From Anadara kagoshimensis (lineage: Eukaryota; Mollusca; Bivalvia; Arcoida; Arcidae), in assembly GCA_021292105.1 (NCBI GenBank), contig CM037869.1, positions 38,510,655 through 38,574,654 on the forward strand: a DNA stretch of 64,000 nt, read 5' to 3'. Every line of letters starts with the position of its first letter. Within the stretch, counting starts at the first letter, position 1. This document shows, piece after piece, positions 23,535 to 35,473 of this stretch. The notes beneath the pieces were generated by a model. It saw only the letters and a list, made by a program, of their open reading frames with translations, was not told where the DNA came from and ran no database searches. The position numbers and the translations under genes were made by a program.

Positions 23535-23630
23535 GTTGACGTCATGTAATTGTCTTTTGATTGTGACGTCACTAAAGGTCACGTGGTCATGTGAGATACG
23601 CGTATCTCACATAGGGGAAACCCCTATCTT
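23535..23630. repeat. CRE-like sites and two perfect palindromes
   Basis: Sites ttgacgtcatg and gtgacgtcac (a perfect palindrome with the cAMP-response core tgacgtca) precede gtgagatacgcgtatctcac (20-base perfect palindrome, 23592-23611), followed directly by ataggggaaacccctat (7-bp stem, 3-base loop). They probably belong to the same element as the foldback hairpin at 23099, since the gtgagat motif recurs in both. Confidence 0.7.
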
Positions 23631-23639
23631 ACATAAGCA

Positions 23640-23965
23640 GATATGGAAGAAATGCAGGCCTAGGCTTATCAAGATTCTCAAAACGTTTAATTGTCGTTAT
23701 TACAAATTTGTTGAAAAATATTGTGTCTCTGAATCCAAAATTACCCTGGATATGTCTTACGTCCCGTAGTTCCATTTTCCTTACATCATTTCCAGTTTCG
23801 ATTACAGGCGTGGCAGGTGTAGCTAGATAAACATGAGGTGATGATCCTTCCGGAAAACTAGACTTCAATTCTTTGGTAATTAACCCTATTTGTCAGCTTC
23901 AATATTTTTACTTTGCTGTGCGATTTGGTTTGGACATAGATTGGTATTGGATTTCTATTATAACT
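23640..23965 (-). repeat. Dispersed repeat X, diverged
   Basis: Reverse X copy recognised from 'ggcctaggcttatcaag', 'ttccattttccttaca', 'attacaggcgtggcaggtg' and 'agctagataaacatgagg'. The terminal E-box segment is missing. Confidence 0.7.
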
Positions 23966-24371
23966 GGAAACAATATGTTTGCAATATCAATATAAATAAT
24001 GGCTGTATATATAATGATCTCCATTTATACTATTCATACACAAAGACCATCTGTTCTCTTGTACCAATATGTGAGAATATATTAAGCGCTTGATTTTTTT
24101 TATTATTTGAAATCCAACACTTCATACGGGATTCCGACGTTACTTCTGAATCTGTGAAATATGGTGATAAAATATCAGATTTTCGCCGATTCTCACTTGA
24201 TAATGCATTTAATTAAATTAGATGTTATTCTTAGAAAAGTATTTTTCAGTTTACAGACAAAGTGTTTTCTTGAATGAAATTATTAAAACTAGATTGCGGC
24301 AGGATTGGTATAATAAAACGATATTTGAATAATATTTAAGTGGTAGTATAGTATTATATTTTACGTTAGAT

Positions 24372-24373
24372 CG

Positions 24374-24416
<43 letters not shown>
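24372..24416. repeat. (TG)n microsatellite
   Basis: About 22 uninterrupted TG units. Flanking sequence 23966-25110 shows no gene that I can support. Confidence 0.95.
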
Positions 24417-24417
<1 letters not shown>

Positions 24418-25109
24418 CACGTTCGTTCGTTAAAAATTTCTTTTATCTTTTCTAATTTCAAAAGATAGCTCAATGAATAATATTTAACTAAAAGTGCATG
24501 TAAATTTAAAGGTGAATAGACAAGATAAAACGTGACATTTCGCGTGTTCGTTCCATCATTGCTCAAACACTTCTCTGTTTCCAATAGCGTACATCCGCTG
24601 ACCTCTGAATAAAGTAAACCAATTACAATATGAAAATTATTGTGTTGTTCTGATGAGTGTAAGCAAACCTTATTTGATAAGAAGCAGCAAGTTTTTAGAA
24701 AAACTTTGTTACATCAAGGAAGTTAGAGAGTTAAATCGGTCCATGTTCGATTAAATGAAATTTAACACCTCAATTAAGCGAGATCGTTTATTTTAAGTTT
24801 GATGGAATGAACTTCAACCTATTAAGAATTGCTCGTTATACCAATATGGGTAACATGTTGATATATTTATATTAGCGATATGCACTGTACAAATTGTTTT
24901 TCACTTGCAGTGCGAAAAAAAAATGTGTAAATGGGTTTAATGGTACTTTTCTGCAGAATACATGTTTTTAAAAGGTATATGAAATAGACAAATGAAAAAA
25001 CTAGCATCATGTTATCGGAAATTTATAAAAAAAAAACCTGACAGATCTCTTAATTATATCAAATACTTTTTCAAATATTCGGTATCTTATTCTAATTTTA
25101 AATCGTCCA

Positions 25110-25240
25110 TAAATTAAAAACAAACGTACCAATCTCTGCCAATTCCAATACCCAAAGCCAATTAAACACGTGAACTATACCTGGGAGGTGAGGCCAGGTG
25201 CTCCATAAGGGTAAGAATATCCCGTTTAGCTAGGTTAAAT
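25110..25240 (+). repeat. Dispersed repeat X fragment
   Basis: 'aacaaacgtaccaatctc', 'attaaacacgtgaac' and 'cccgtttagctaggttaa' mark a diverged terminal third of the X repeat. Confidence 0.65.
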
Positions 25241-25442
25241 CTATATTAAATAATTCAAAGCCTTCTTGCCGTCAACTGAAAGTCACGTATATGAAGTGAT
25301 TGTGTATCGATTCTTCTGAAATGTATCTGTGCTTTCAGCAGGTTATTATTCCGATAGATTTGAGCTATAAATTCAATTTTACTATTGCAGCACACGAAAT
25401 GTCTATTGTGGTAACTTAGTACTTAACCTGTTCTAATTTTGC

Positions 25443-25494
25443 GGCAGTAAACGACAGTTTCGGAATCAAATTCCCTATTAGTAGTGCTTGAACC
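25443..25494 (-). ncRNA. Hammerhead-ribozyme-like motif, degraded
   Basis: Minus strand: 'ttcaagcactacta', an altered core, helix II ggaat..attcc intact, gaaac intact, then a mutated cleavage region. Probably inactive. Confidence 0.6.
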
Positions 25495-25654
25495 AAAAAT
25501 GTGGATATTCAATTTCTCTTAAGATGTTAAATTCTTAGATTAAGATGTAACAATTTGTGTTTTACCAAATGCATAAACGCACTTTTCGCCAAATTGAAGA
25601 CTTTATTATGGCGGTCGAAATCAATACCTTCAATCAAACCAGATATGATGAAAG

Positions 25655-25743
25655 TTTTCTCTTATGCATGTGGAACCCTTTTTACTAAATTCACTTTTAC
25701 AGAACACTTTCTCAAAAATCTTTTTTCTTTCTGTAATTTATCA

Positions 25744-25820
<77 letters not shown>

Positions 25821-25943
25821 GTAGCTATTTGACAAGTGATAAAAGTTGTTACTGGTGTTTATGGAACCCTTTTTGCTCAATTTACTTTTTCAGAACACTT
25901 TCTCAAAAACCTTTTTTCTTTCTGTCATTTATTAAATCTCTCT

Positions 25944-26025
<82 letters not shown>

Positions 26026-26146
26026 ATTAGTAGCTATTAGACAAGTGATAAAAGTTGTTACTGATGTTTATGGAATCTTTTTTGCTCAATTCACTTTTTC
26101 AAAACACTTTCTCAAAACGTTTTATTTCTCTGTCATTTATTAAATA

Positions 26147-26180
<34 letters not shown>

Positions 26181-26195
26181 ATTAGTATCTATCGT
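25655..26195 (+). repeat. Three tandem units of about 190 bp, each with an expanded (TC)n
   Basis: Each unit runs 'gtttatggaaccctttttgc', 'cacttttacagaacactt'-like sequence, 'ttctttctgtcatttat', a (TC)n tract (25751-25816, 25946-26034, 26146-26179), 'attagtagctat' and 'acaagtgataaaagttg'. The tracts differ in length, so they expanded after the unit was triplicated. Confidence 0.9.
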
Positions 26196-26295
26196 GGATT
26201 CAAGTCTGAAACTTCAGAAACCTTATCGGAATTTAATATCGTGACACTACGATTTTTAAATAAAACTAGAGATTGTAACTGGGATACCAGTTACG

Positions 26296-28532
26296 TATGA
26301 TTCCCCACCATCCATAAATTATCTGGTGAAAATACCCTAGCAGGGTTAGCGCTGGGTTGTAAAAGTCTGTCGTCAAGGAAATCGCCAGTTGTAAAATTTT
26401 GTTGCCAATTTCATTACTGTGTCGCCAAAAAGGGTAAATCTTGTGATTTTCACGTCACATGCGTTTTTAATGTTGTGTATATATTGCCTTGATGAACAAT
26501 TGCATTTTAAAGGCAGATGTGTATAAAGAACATTTGAACCGCGCCGACCTGGTAAACTGAAAAAAATGATACCTTGATTGTTTTTTAAAATTTCTTTGAA
26601 AGTTAAAGTAGATTTGAATTAAAGTTTTCGGTTGAGAAAAATCGTACATTGGAAGGACTTCTCGGTATAGGAAGTGACGTTTTCAATGAATTTTATTGAA
26701 TAAGAAAACTCGTAGAACCCCTCTCAGGCCTCTGATTTGGCGTCGCCACGTGTTACAATGAATGAACACGTATGGGAGGGTTTGCGCTGGGCATCGCTTA
26801 CTGCGATTTTTTTCTTTAACTAGCGACAAAACACGGCGCTTCGCGATTTTTCTGGCCACAAGTTCACCGGTATCTTGGTCACCAGTAATTTACAGGTGGA
26901 TACACATTGAAGCCAGTGACGGATTGGCGAGTGTCACTGAATAAACACAGTAATTAACGACTGAGTTAAGATCATTGTCTTAGGTCCGAATGTAAGACCT
27001 TCTAATGATGGGCAGGTAGATCCAAGTAATATTGGAGCGTGTCGACACTGCCTGAGGATATATCCAGGTGCCCTCCCGATGTCGTCAGCCATGGACTCGG
27101 AATTATTGTAAAATCCAAAATAAATATAATAAAAGTTACCCTTTGTGATGTTTATTTAATATTTTTTCTAAAAAGTTTATTGATTAATAATTGTGATTCA
27201 ATGCGCAATACACATCATAGGAGGCCATATGTTTGTATTTTAATTACGCGACTTATATCGGTTATTCCTATATGTTTGAGGTTCATGATCATAACGATAC
27301 ATCTACTCAGTCAAAATAGTAAAAGACGGACATTTTTATATGAAGCATGCATGTTCACTCTTGTGTATAGTGTGTTGAAATAGATCGACGCTGTATATAT
27401 AGTCCAATTTAAAAGACCCCCTCTATTGAAAAAAACGTACTTTTCAACACGTTGAGGTACATATTAGTTTAGGTGTATTATACGGAATAAATCTCATATT
27501 GTTATTTCCAGCATCTAAAAGACTCAGATCTTCATTGCTCTATAGATTATTTAGGTGTTTTTGATGCAAAAGAAATAAAGTCGATTCTCGTTAATTCGAA
27601 ATCGGTTGAATCGAAATTTCGTTTAAATCGAAATGATACAAATGGTCCCGTAAGATCGCTATGTATTTCTATGTAAATTTGTTAGTTAATTCGATATGCC
27701 GAATTTGAAGCAAACTTTCAGTCCAAATTACGAAATATTACGAAAATTCCCATGTTTAAATCGAAGTGAACTTTCAGTCCAAATTACGAAAATTCCAATG
27801 TTTAAATTGAATAAAAAAGACACAAAAAACTTAAACTTGAACAATACCTGAAATAATTGTCCATCTCTTATTTGAAAAGTGTTAATAGTAACAGAGTGGC
27901 GGCTTACTCGGAAGATTCATTTCCGACTATAACTACAAATTTTTGTACTCGACATACCGGTCATTAGGAAAGTGTCAGTCAGTAAAAGGAGACATTTCAA
28001 TGGTGTAAACTTAAAAAAGTGGGCAGTCTTCTACTTCCACAGTCAGTGATTAACAGAAAACCCCCAAGCCATTTGATCTATCAAGGCAAATTGTATACAC
28101 CATTCATCTCATTGTGTAAGGTTTTACGTACAGGCGTGTGACGTGACAAGCTGTGGTTTTAAAAATCGCCAAGTTTTTAACGGTCACTAATCGGATTAAC
28201 TCATAGGTGAAAGCATTGGCTTTGTATAATTAAGGTGTCGTAACCAGCTTATGTCCATTCAGAATTGGTTTCCCCCGGTATTTAACTACGTATTGAGTTA
28301 CACCCACCCACCCACCTTCAAGATAACGAAAATGAACGCGTCTTGATTATCTACACAGACAACAGATTATTGGTAGCAAATTTCATCTAAATCCATCAAG
28401 CCGTTACCGAGATATGCTGCAGCATATGGTCTTGAGAAGAAGAATAATAAGAATAATAAAAATAATAATAATAATAAGAAGAAACAGAACGAAAACAATA
28501 TGATTCCCCACCTTCGGTGGTGGGGAATCATA
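26296..28532. mobile_element. Candidate 2.2-kb non-autonomous element with inverted ends and terminal hairpin
   Basis: The left end reads tatgattccccacc (26296-26309); the right end reads ggtggggaatcata (28519-28532), its exact reverse complement. Just inside the right end, tgattccccacc pairs with the terminus around a ttcg loop to make a hairpin. Inside are an AAT/AAG-rich microsatellite (28436-28490) and 'aaatccatcaagccgttacc', which resembles sequence near the ends of molluscan dispersed repeats. A 'ttctcgttaattcgaaatcg' block at 27584 resembles pogo-type ends. No transposase was seen. The pairing of ends this far apart could be coincidental if the right-hand hairpin is its own small repeat. 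Confidence 0.45.
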
Positions 28533-29337
28533 ATTAGATTATCTTGTACAGGTTTTATTAGTGCAGATTTTACGTTCAGTCAAGTACACAAACAAGATAG
28601 AACGCAATTCAATTATGCAATATAAATGACACAAAGATACATCTAGAAGAAAGGTTATCTGTCATTTTGAAAATTTCACAAGACATGTTACCCCTAGAGT
28701 TTATATTCCTGTCATAAAGGTCAGTCGTTCTTGTTTAGACAGGTGCAATAGAGTACGTCTACTAGTCCTCTAAACCGAATTCCTGAGTAGAATGATGATA
28801 AAATACACGAAAATATCGCGACTTTTATTTAGGACAGATAAGGATATGTCCTTCAAGACGGTTAGTTCCTTGTTTGGGATGTAGGTGTCTGACCTACATA
28901 GATATCTATACTTTGACAACATTAGTTTGTTTATCCTGTGGTTTTCGGAGAATCCCTTTGAGTTCGTGGAAGTTTAAAATTAGGACCTTATTAAACATGA
29001 GTTCGTGGAAGTACCGAATAATGTCTTTGGACACGTGTTACATCCATGACAAATTATTTTGAAACTTACAACACCGTTATCTTTTCTTTAAGCTTAAAGA
29101 AATAAAATAAAATAAAAATAGAACTGACATTTATTTAACAGTCGAAATTTTAATTTTATAAATTTTCAAATAAAATATGAACTGTGCAACAAAACAAAAC
29201 ACTAAAAGTTAAAAGGTCAACGAAAAAAGCTACACCAAAGACAAATATATAAACATAATTTGACCACCAATTATTAAATGCAATACTTTATGCATACCAT
29301 CAGCAATTATAAATACAGTTATTATCAAAAACAAAAC
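28533..29337. other. Intergenic, no gene seen
   Basis: AT-rich. Nothing recognised beyond scattered short inverted pairs. Confidence 0.35.
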
Positions 29338-29565
29338 ATATTAATCCATGTCCGAATCATAATCCAGAAGCAAAGTAAAAACTTTGGAACTGACAAGTTA
29401 GGTTAGACACGTGAACTTCCACCAGGGAAGTGAGGCCGGGTGCTCCGGAAGGGTAAGCACCTCCTGTTTAGCTAGCTACACCTGCTACGTGTGTAATCAA
29501 AATTGTGTGGAAGGAACATGGAACTATGAGACGTCAAATATATCCAGAGCAATCCTGATTAACTT
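29338..29565 (+). repeat. Dispersed repeat X, well preserved 5' part
   Basis: Contains 'ttaatccatgtccgaatc', 'gacacgtgaacttcc', 'ccggaagggtaagcacctcc' and 'gctacgtgtgtaatc'. It ends abruptly after 'agagcaatcctga'. A second, strongly diverged copy lies at about 29700-29960, and another piece at about 30090-30180. Confidence 0.85.
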
Positions 29566-30649
29566 TATCATATCACTCTCTGATAGAGCATCAGTTGAAC
29601 GTAATTTTTACATTTTTTTTATAATTGACAATTGTTTGACCATATAAATTTGCATTTCGTCTTCAACTGCGTTTTGTTAAAATGAAAACTAATTTTTATG
29701 TTTTTGTATTATTATTAATTAAAGGATGAACGGCGATGACCAATCCACTTAAAAACTGGCAAATTAAGTCGGTGAATGTCCACAAGAGATGTGATGTGGG
29801 GTACTCAGGAATGTTAAGTACCTGCTTTCTAGCTAGCTAATCCCATCATTTGTAAATTCGCAATTGAAAATGAAAGAAACTATAGACCTGGAATATATCT
29901 AGGATAATTTAAGATACAGAGACGGTCATAAAAATTTTAGGGCCTTTATAAGTTATAATTTGCAACATGTCCGAAGCAACAATTCCTAAGAAACTGTTGT
30001 TTAACATAATATGTTGTTTTCTTTGGTCAAAATACATGTATATCACATTCTCTGGTGATGTACGTCGACTCAATTCTATTGATAACTATGGAAACTGGCA
30101 AAGTTAAACACGTAAAATTCCACAAGAACATTAAGGTCGGGTGTTCTGCAAGGATAAGTACCTGCTGTTTAACTACCTACATCATCAGTTTCAAGATTAA
30201 ACCAAGAAAAGAAAGATTTGTTAAACCATCGCTGTAAATTGACATTATGTATGATGCTTTATTGATGGGAAATGTTTTAAAAATAACACAACAGTGATTC
30301 ATTGTAAAGCGTCATGTTACTGGTTATAATATTAAACTTAAACATGGACGTCACCAGTTATAAGTGAAAATGAAAAATCTTGCTATATGTATGTTGTTCG
30401 CAAAATGCAATTTGTAATGTCGAGAGTTCTTTAGAGTGCATCGCCTACCGTGACACAAAGCATAGGTTTTTAATGTATATGCATTAACTTATAAATGTCG
30501 TTTCTTTACACAAAAAAAAACACAGAAATCGTCATCAATCTCCAAAGTTGGTATTGTAAAGCTGGAGATTTTGACACAGATTACTTTTCTATCAATCAAA
30601 TTTTAACATACCAATACATATCTAAATCAAAATCCCAAAGTAATCAAAA

Positions 30650-31020
30650 ACAAACATACTAATCCATATTCGAATTATAATCCAGAAGCAAAGCAAAAAC
30701 TTTGGAACTCACAAGTTAGGTTATACACGTGAACTTTCACCAGGGAAGTGAGGCCGGGTGCTCCGGAATGGTAAGCACCTCCTGTTTAGCTAGCTACACC
30801 TGCCACGTGTGTAATCAAAATTGTGTGAAAGGAACATGGGACTATGAGATGTCAATAATATCCAAGGCAATCCTGGACACAGAGACATCAAACTTATCAA
30901 CAATACTGTGATGACGGCAATAAAACTTTTTGAGGGCCGCCTTGATAAGCCTAGGCTTGCAATATCCCTTAGTCAACAATTTATTTGCAAGCAGCTTACT
31001 TCGTTGTACATAACCCAGTA
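30650..31020 (+). repeat. Dispersed repeat X, near full length
   Basis: The best complete copy, from 'aacaaacatactaatcc' to 'cttcgttgtacataa', including 'gcctaggcttgcaatatc'. A 60-codon open frame (MNFHQGSEAGCSGMVSTSCL...) recurs in the copies at 12.8 and 29.4 kb, but it is simply the repeat consensus read in one frame. A further fragment lies at 31080-31160. Confidence 0.85.
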
Positions 31021-31266
31021 GTGGAAACAAGCTCTACCATAGTCAAGTATATAAAAACTAGAGAATAGAGAATTGTTGTAACCACATGAACTTCCACCGC
31101 GGCCGGAATTCAGAATGGGTAAGCAACACCTTTTAGCTAGTTAAGTTAGTAACCGTAGTTGTATAAGTATCGTTCATTCTAAAACTAATGACATAAAAAC
31201 AAGACAAAAAACAAAAAATGTTCATTCTGATTTACTAATCGTATTGCATATACATTCATGAACTGA

Positions 31267-33477
31267 TTAGCCAATTATAGGAATTGTTGTTGAAGAATTA
31301 AAATCCGGACAATGAACCACAAAATTGTCAAGATAATGTCTGATATTTGAGAATATTGTAGCACAGTTTCCAAGTATCTGACCATTTCTTAAGGGGGTTT
31401 TATCAACTCGAATTTTGAACTGCACTAGATCACATGTACATTCAATATTGTCGTTCTCTAAGTTGAGGTACTTCAGATTCAGAACGTTCTTAAGCGCATT
31501 CGGTATGGTTTGTATGCGAGTATTGGAGAGGTCGATGGATGTAAGATTAAAAAGATTTGATAATGCACTGTCAGAAACATATTGCAGATTTTTATTTCCA
31601 GCAAGAGACAGCGTTTGCAGGCTGTGGAGATTCTGCAGGTCATTCCTGTCAAAACTTTTGATGTTGTTGTAGGAGAAATCCAGTAATTGTAGATGTTGAA
31701 GGTTTCCGTTCCGTCCGGTTATAGCCCCGGGAATTCTGTCCAGGGAACAGTTGACAAGTCTCAGATTATGTATTTTGCTGTTGTTAATAAACTTGACAGC
31801 TTCATCGCTGATAACAAGAAGTTTATTATCATCCAAACTCAGATCGTTCAACTCGACCAAAGGTTTAAGTACAAATGGGAATCTATTTAAATTGTTATCT
31901 TTAAGGCTTAGTGTACGAAGCTTTGAAAGTCCCACAAACGATTGCTCTATAATGCCATTATCGCCAGCGTTAATGTTGTGATCAAAATGAAATTCAACCA
32001 GTCTTGGAAGATGAGATAATCCGAGCGGTACGGTTGTCATTTGCGTGTTTTGTATTGTCAAATTTGTAAGCGTGGTTTCAAAAGAATGAAATGAATTTTG
32101 AGGAAGGTAAAAAATAAATGCTCCATCTAATTCTAAATTAGTCAAACGTGGGAAATGGCTAATTCCCGAGGGCCATTTTTGAAGAGCCGTTAAGTGACCG
32201 AAAGAAAACTTTTTGAGTGTATCACCAATCGCTCTGGTAACCGAATCCGAAAAACCGCTGGCAGGGATTGGATTGTCTCTGACATCCAATGAAGAAAGAA
32301 CATTCAAATAGCGGAAAGCAGTCGGCAATGATGCTAGCTGATTATGACTGATGTCAAGACTTTCTAGTTTGTCCTCCAAGCCTCTAAATGCATGGTCGTC
32401 AATATAAAATATACTGTTGTTGCTGATCAAAATCTCTTTCACAAAGAAATTTGCTAAGGCGTCTGATGATATTATTGAAATTTGGTTGTTGCTTAGGTCC
32501 AGCTTATCATAGGTATATAACTTAAAAGATTGTGGAACAATGGTCAGTCCTTGACCGTTGCAGTTTATCTCCTTGTTGGCACAATGGCAGCTTGCTGGGC
32601 ATTGAGCAGATGTGCTTGCTAATAAAAGTGTCAGGAAAATTAGTAAGCTTGACAACTGCAAGAGCAAAAAAATACAAATTTCTTATGAACAACCTCAAAG
32701 TCTAAATTAAGTTTTCTATGTTTCTTATGTAAAATAAAAAATTGTACCTGATGATATTTCAAAAAACACGACGTTACAAGGAAACACCAGACACATATAT
32801 ACTATATAAGTAGAAACAATCACAGGGAGAAATATTCGCCATTTTCACGGCGATTTTTGTACTGCGAATATTGCTTTTCGGAAAACTTTCTTATTTTACC
32901 TTGTATAATTTCCCTACAGTCAAAATAGTTAACATTTCTTGCTGCAAAATAGTTTAGAACATCAAATCTGCGAAAGTTTCCTACAACTAGTGTTTTTTCT
33001 TTACGTTATAAAGACAAATTTCAACTTAACATGTGTAAGTATGTGTAACAATTAATATATAAATATAAGGACAAATTATACTGTTGTTGAATTTTATTGC
33101 AAAATTGTCGTCTAATGCTTTCAAATATAAACATGTTTAGTAATAATTAAATGATAATGAATAACAGTAGTATTTTTTCTTGATGACAGAATTTTGTATT
33201 TTGCAGAGTTTGACTTAACACCCCACCTAAGGAATGTATAAATGTATATTTTAACATCATATGTCAAACTAACTTCTTGACTACTGTTTCTAGGCAAAAC
33301 AAGTCATGTGACAACATATACAAAAATATCAGAAAGTACAGATAATATTTTTTACGATATCTCTTATGATTCTCACGTGGACGTTTCTGTATATGAAAAA
33401 ACAGGTACTCGTTCCCTAGAACGAAAATATATTCTATTTTAAAACTTATTTCAATTTTTGTATTTCTTACTTACCAT
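31267..33477 (-). CDS. LRR gene C: secreted leucine-rich-repeat protein, intact
   Basis: Exon 1 contributes only the ATG (33477-33475), directly followed by the donor gtaagtaag. Intron 32656-33474, acceptor 'tttgctcttgcag'. Exon 2 runs 32655-31267. The 463-residue product starts MLSSLLIFLTLLLASTSA, a signal peptide cleaved before QCPASC. The N cap is CPASCHCANKEINC. LRRs follow with LDLSNNQI, FSFGHLTALQKWP, TNLTIQNTQMTTVP, VEFHFDHN and LSLDDNKLLVIS blocks. The C cap (CTCDLVQFKI ... GNCATI ... VHCP) is followed by a short tail, STTIPIIG. No membrane helix. Divergently transcribed from gene D about 2 kb away. The C-D pair is the closest in the cluster apart from A-A'. Extracellular; ligand unknown. 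Confidence 0.92.
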
Positions 33478-33954
33478 ATTGAAAATATAATTTTCGTTCT
33501 TTCTCCACTTACAGTCCTACTAACAATTCACCTATAACTACCAAGAAGAAAAGATAAGTGATAGTCAAAGTCATTTATAAGAACCTTTAATGTATATACA
33601 TGTTACAATATGATGAAAAATGTGTTTAACATAAATCGGGGTATATAAACCTTCAATATCTCAACGAAAAATTTATTCAAATAGGTCAATGGAAATATGT
33701 GTTTAACATTGTAAATTGTCATTAACCACGTCAATTAATCTTCAGTGTTTTAAATAAACGACGTTCAAATAGGTTGACGAAAACTGATTTACATTACAGA
33801 TTGTCTTTGACCAAAAAACATTATCTTCAAAGTTTTAACGAATATCACATGTACAATTATCAAAATTTAAGTTTCAAAGTTAAAATATAAATAAATTAAA
33901 GTCTATGTATCATCCTTATCTTCATTGCTTTTAAACAATGTATTTTAGTTTGGT

Positions 33955-34148
33955 AGAATTGACGTATCGCCGTCAAAATCGCCGGATGCTTGATTTATAC
34001 GCAAAAGGAATAAAAATTCGGCCTGAATAACGTCATTTAATGACGTCACTGACACTAGTACATCATAAGTTGCCGTGACGCTGCTTTGGTACCGTGATGG
34101 CGGCCAGTGTCGGAATAACTGTGGGCGTGGTTGGCGAAACGTCAATTA
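33955..34148 (+). mobile_element. MITE family M2, independent copy between genes C and D
   Basis: Ends 'aattgacgtatcgccgtc' and 'ttggcgaaacgtcaatta', with interior 'aatgacgtcactgacac' and 'gtgacgctgctttggtacc'. It lies in the divergent C-D intergenic space and brings a tgacgtca (CRE-like) site. Confidence 0.85.
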
Positions 34149-34822
34149 CAGTATTAAAAAACAATTTATTAATGAAAAAACATACCAATCCATGTCCAAA
34201 TTATATTCAGAAGCAAAGTAAAAACATTGAAACTGACAATTAGGTCAAACACGTAAACTTATACCAGGAAAGTGAGGTTGGGTGCTTTGGAAAGGGTTAA
34301 AGCACATATGTACATACACAAGTACATCAATAGCTAATGGTATAGAAATAAATACCTTCTGCAAATAGATATTTAAACATCGGATCATTAAGTAAATTTG
34401 TTCAATTAGGCGGTGATATTTAGTCTTCCAATTAATCATTTGTTACTGATTTCTTTAAATTTTTAATTCTTTATTATCGGCTGGAGAGGCGATAATTAAG
34501 CTTTTAGATCACCATGTCTCTCCTTTCCCCTAATTTGCCAGTTCTCAATTATTTTTTTTTTTTTTTTTTTGCTTTTGGGGGTTGTGGTTTGGATATGGAC
34601 CCGTATGTTTAAACACTACTTGTACCAAAGTTTTTTTATTATTAGAAGTAAAATGTATTTTTTAATATTCTGCTTATGACAACAGGTATGGATGTGTCAG
34701 TAACATGAAATATATTCAAAAAGTAAATTGTATTAAACTTGTATTGATCAAAATGTTAAATTATATAAATTTTGATAATATGTTTCTAGGTTACTAGAAA
34801 GTTCATTTAAAATTCATTTTTC

Positions 34823-35150
34823 GGTAAGTTAGTTGATAGAGTGCTCGTTTCATAAGTGGAAGGGCGTGGGTTCGAACGGGTCTGACCCAAGACTTGAAAC
34901 TGGGTAGTGACTTTTCTTTCACAAGCACACGGCATTAAAAAATGAAAGTCATAATTCATTAAGAAAGGAACCTAAAATAAACGTGGTTCCATGTCACGGT
35001 ACGATAAAAAACCCGGCTGTGTAATGCCATCAGCGCAACGTACAGGCGAAATTTCTGCACCTTCACTTATAGCTGCCAACGTCTTGATATAAGTGAAATA
35101 TTCTTGACTGGTACGTTAAACTTCATTACACAACTCAACTCTCTCTGGGT
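34823..35150 (+). mobile_element. tRNA-derived SINE, family S2, nearly complete
   Basis: Head 'gttagttgatagagtgctcg' and 'gtgggttcgaacgggtctga', body 'catgtcacggtacgataaaa', 'gtaatgccatcagcgcaac' and 'aatttctgcaccttcactta', tail 'atattcttgactggtacg' then 'ttaaacttcatt'. The conserved 3' segment matches that of widespread molluscan SINEs. Confidence 0.88.
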
Positions 35151-35473
35151 TACTAGGAAGTTCGCTCTAAATTCAGCTTGATTAATTCTTTCTTCTCGGA
35201 AGAATGTCTTACTTTCCCTTGTATACTTTCTCTACAGTCAGCTTTTATCGGGATTATTCTTATGCCCAATCAATAAAACATGCCTAAGAGGAGTAGATTT
35301 AAAAATTTGTCAATCAATTTTCAAATCAATATGTGTCTATATATTTCATTTATCTCTTAAAGTTAAACATATAGGTTATTTGAAGTTCTGATTGACGCTT
35401 ATCTTTTACTTGTTACCTGTGTCGTGTGTTAACTCAACAGCACTTTTAGTGAAAGGAAAGAATCACAGGCACG

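Larger units (their letters stand above)
33478..35473. promoter_or_regulatory. Divergent intergenic region between LRR genes C and D
   Basis: About 2 kb between the two start codons must hold both promoters. It contains an M2 MITE (33955-34148), X repeat fragments (34170-34310 and 34545-34612) and an S2 SINE (34823-35150). Nothing outside these inserts was recognised. Divergent paralogues could share control elements; this is inferred from layout only. Confidence 0.45.

Noticed and set aside
25555-26300. Open frames rich in Leu-Ser
   Set aside because: Translations of (TC)n microsatellites.
27039-27383. 114-residue open frame
   Set aside because: No recognisable motif or splice context and an ordinary composition for AT-rich noncoding DNA; lies within a candidate transposable element.
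29411-30911. A conserved 60-codon open frame (MNFHQGSEAGCSG...) in three X repeats
   Set aside because: It follows the repeat consensus, has no family resemblance, and is broken in most copies. Not reported as a gene.
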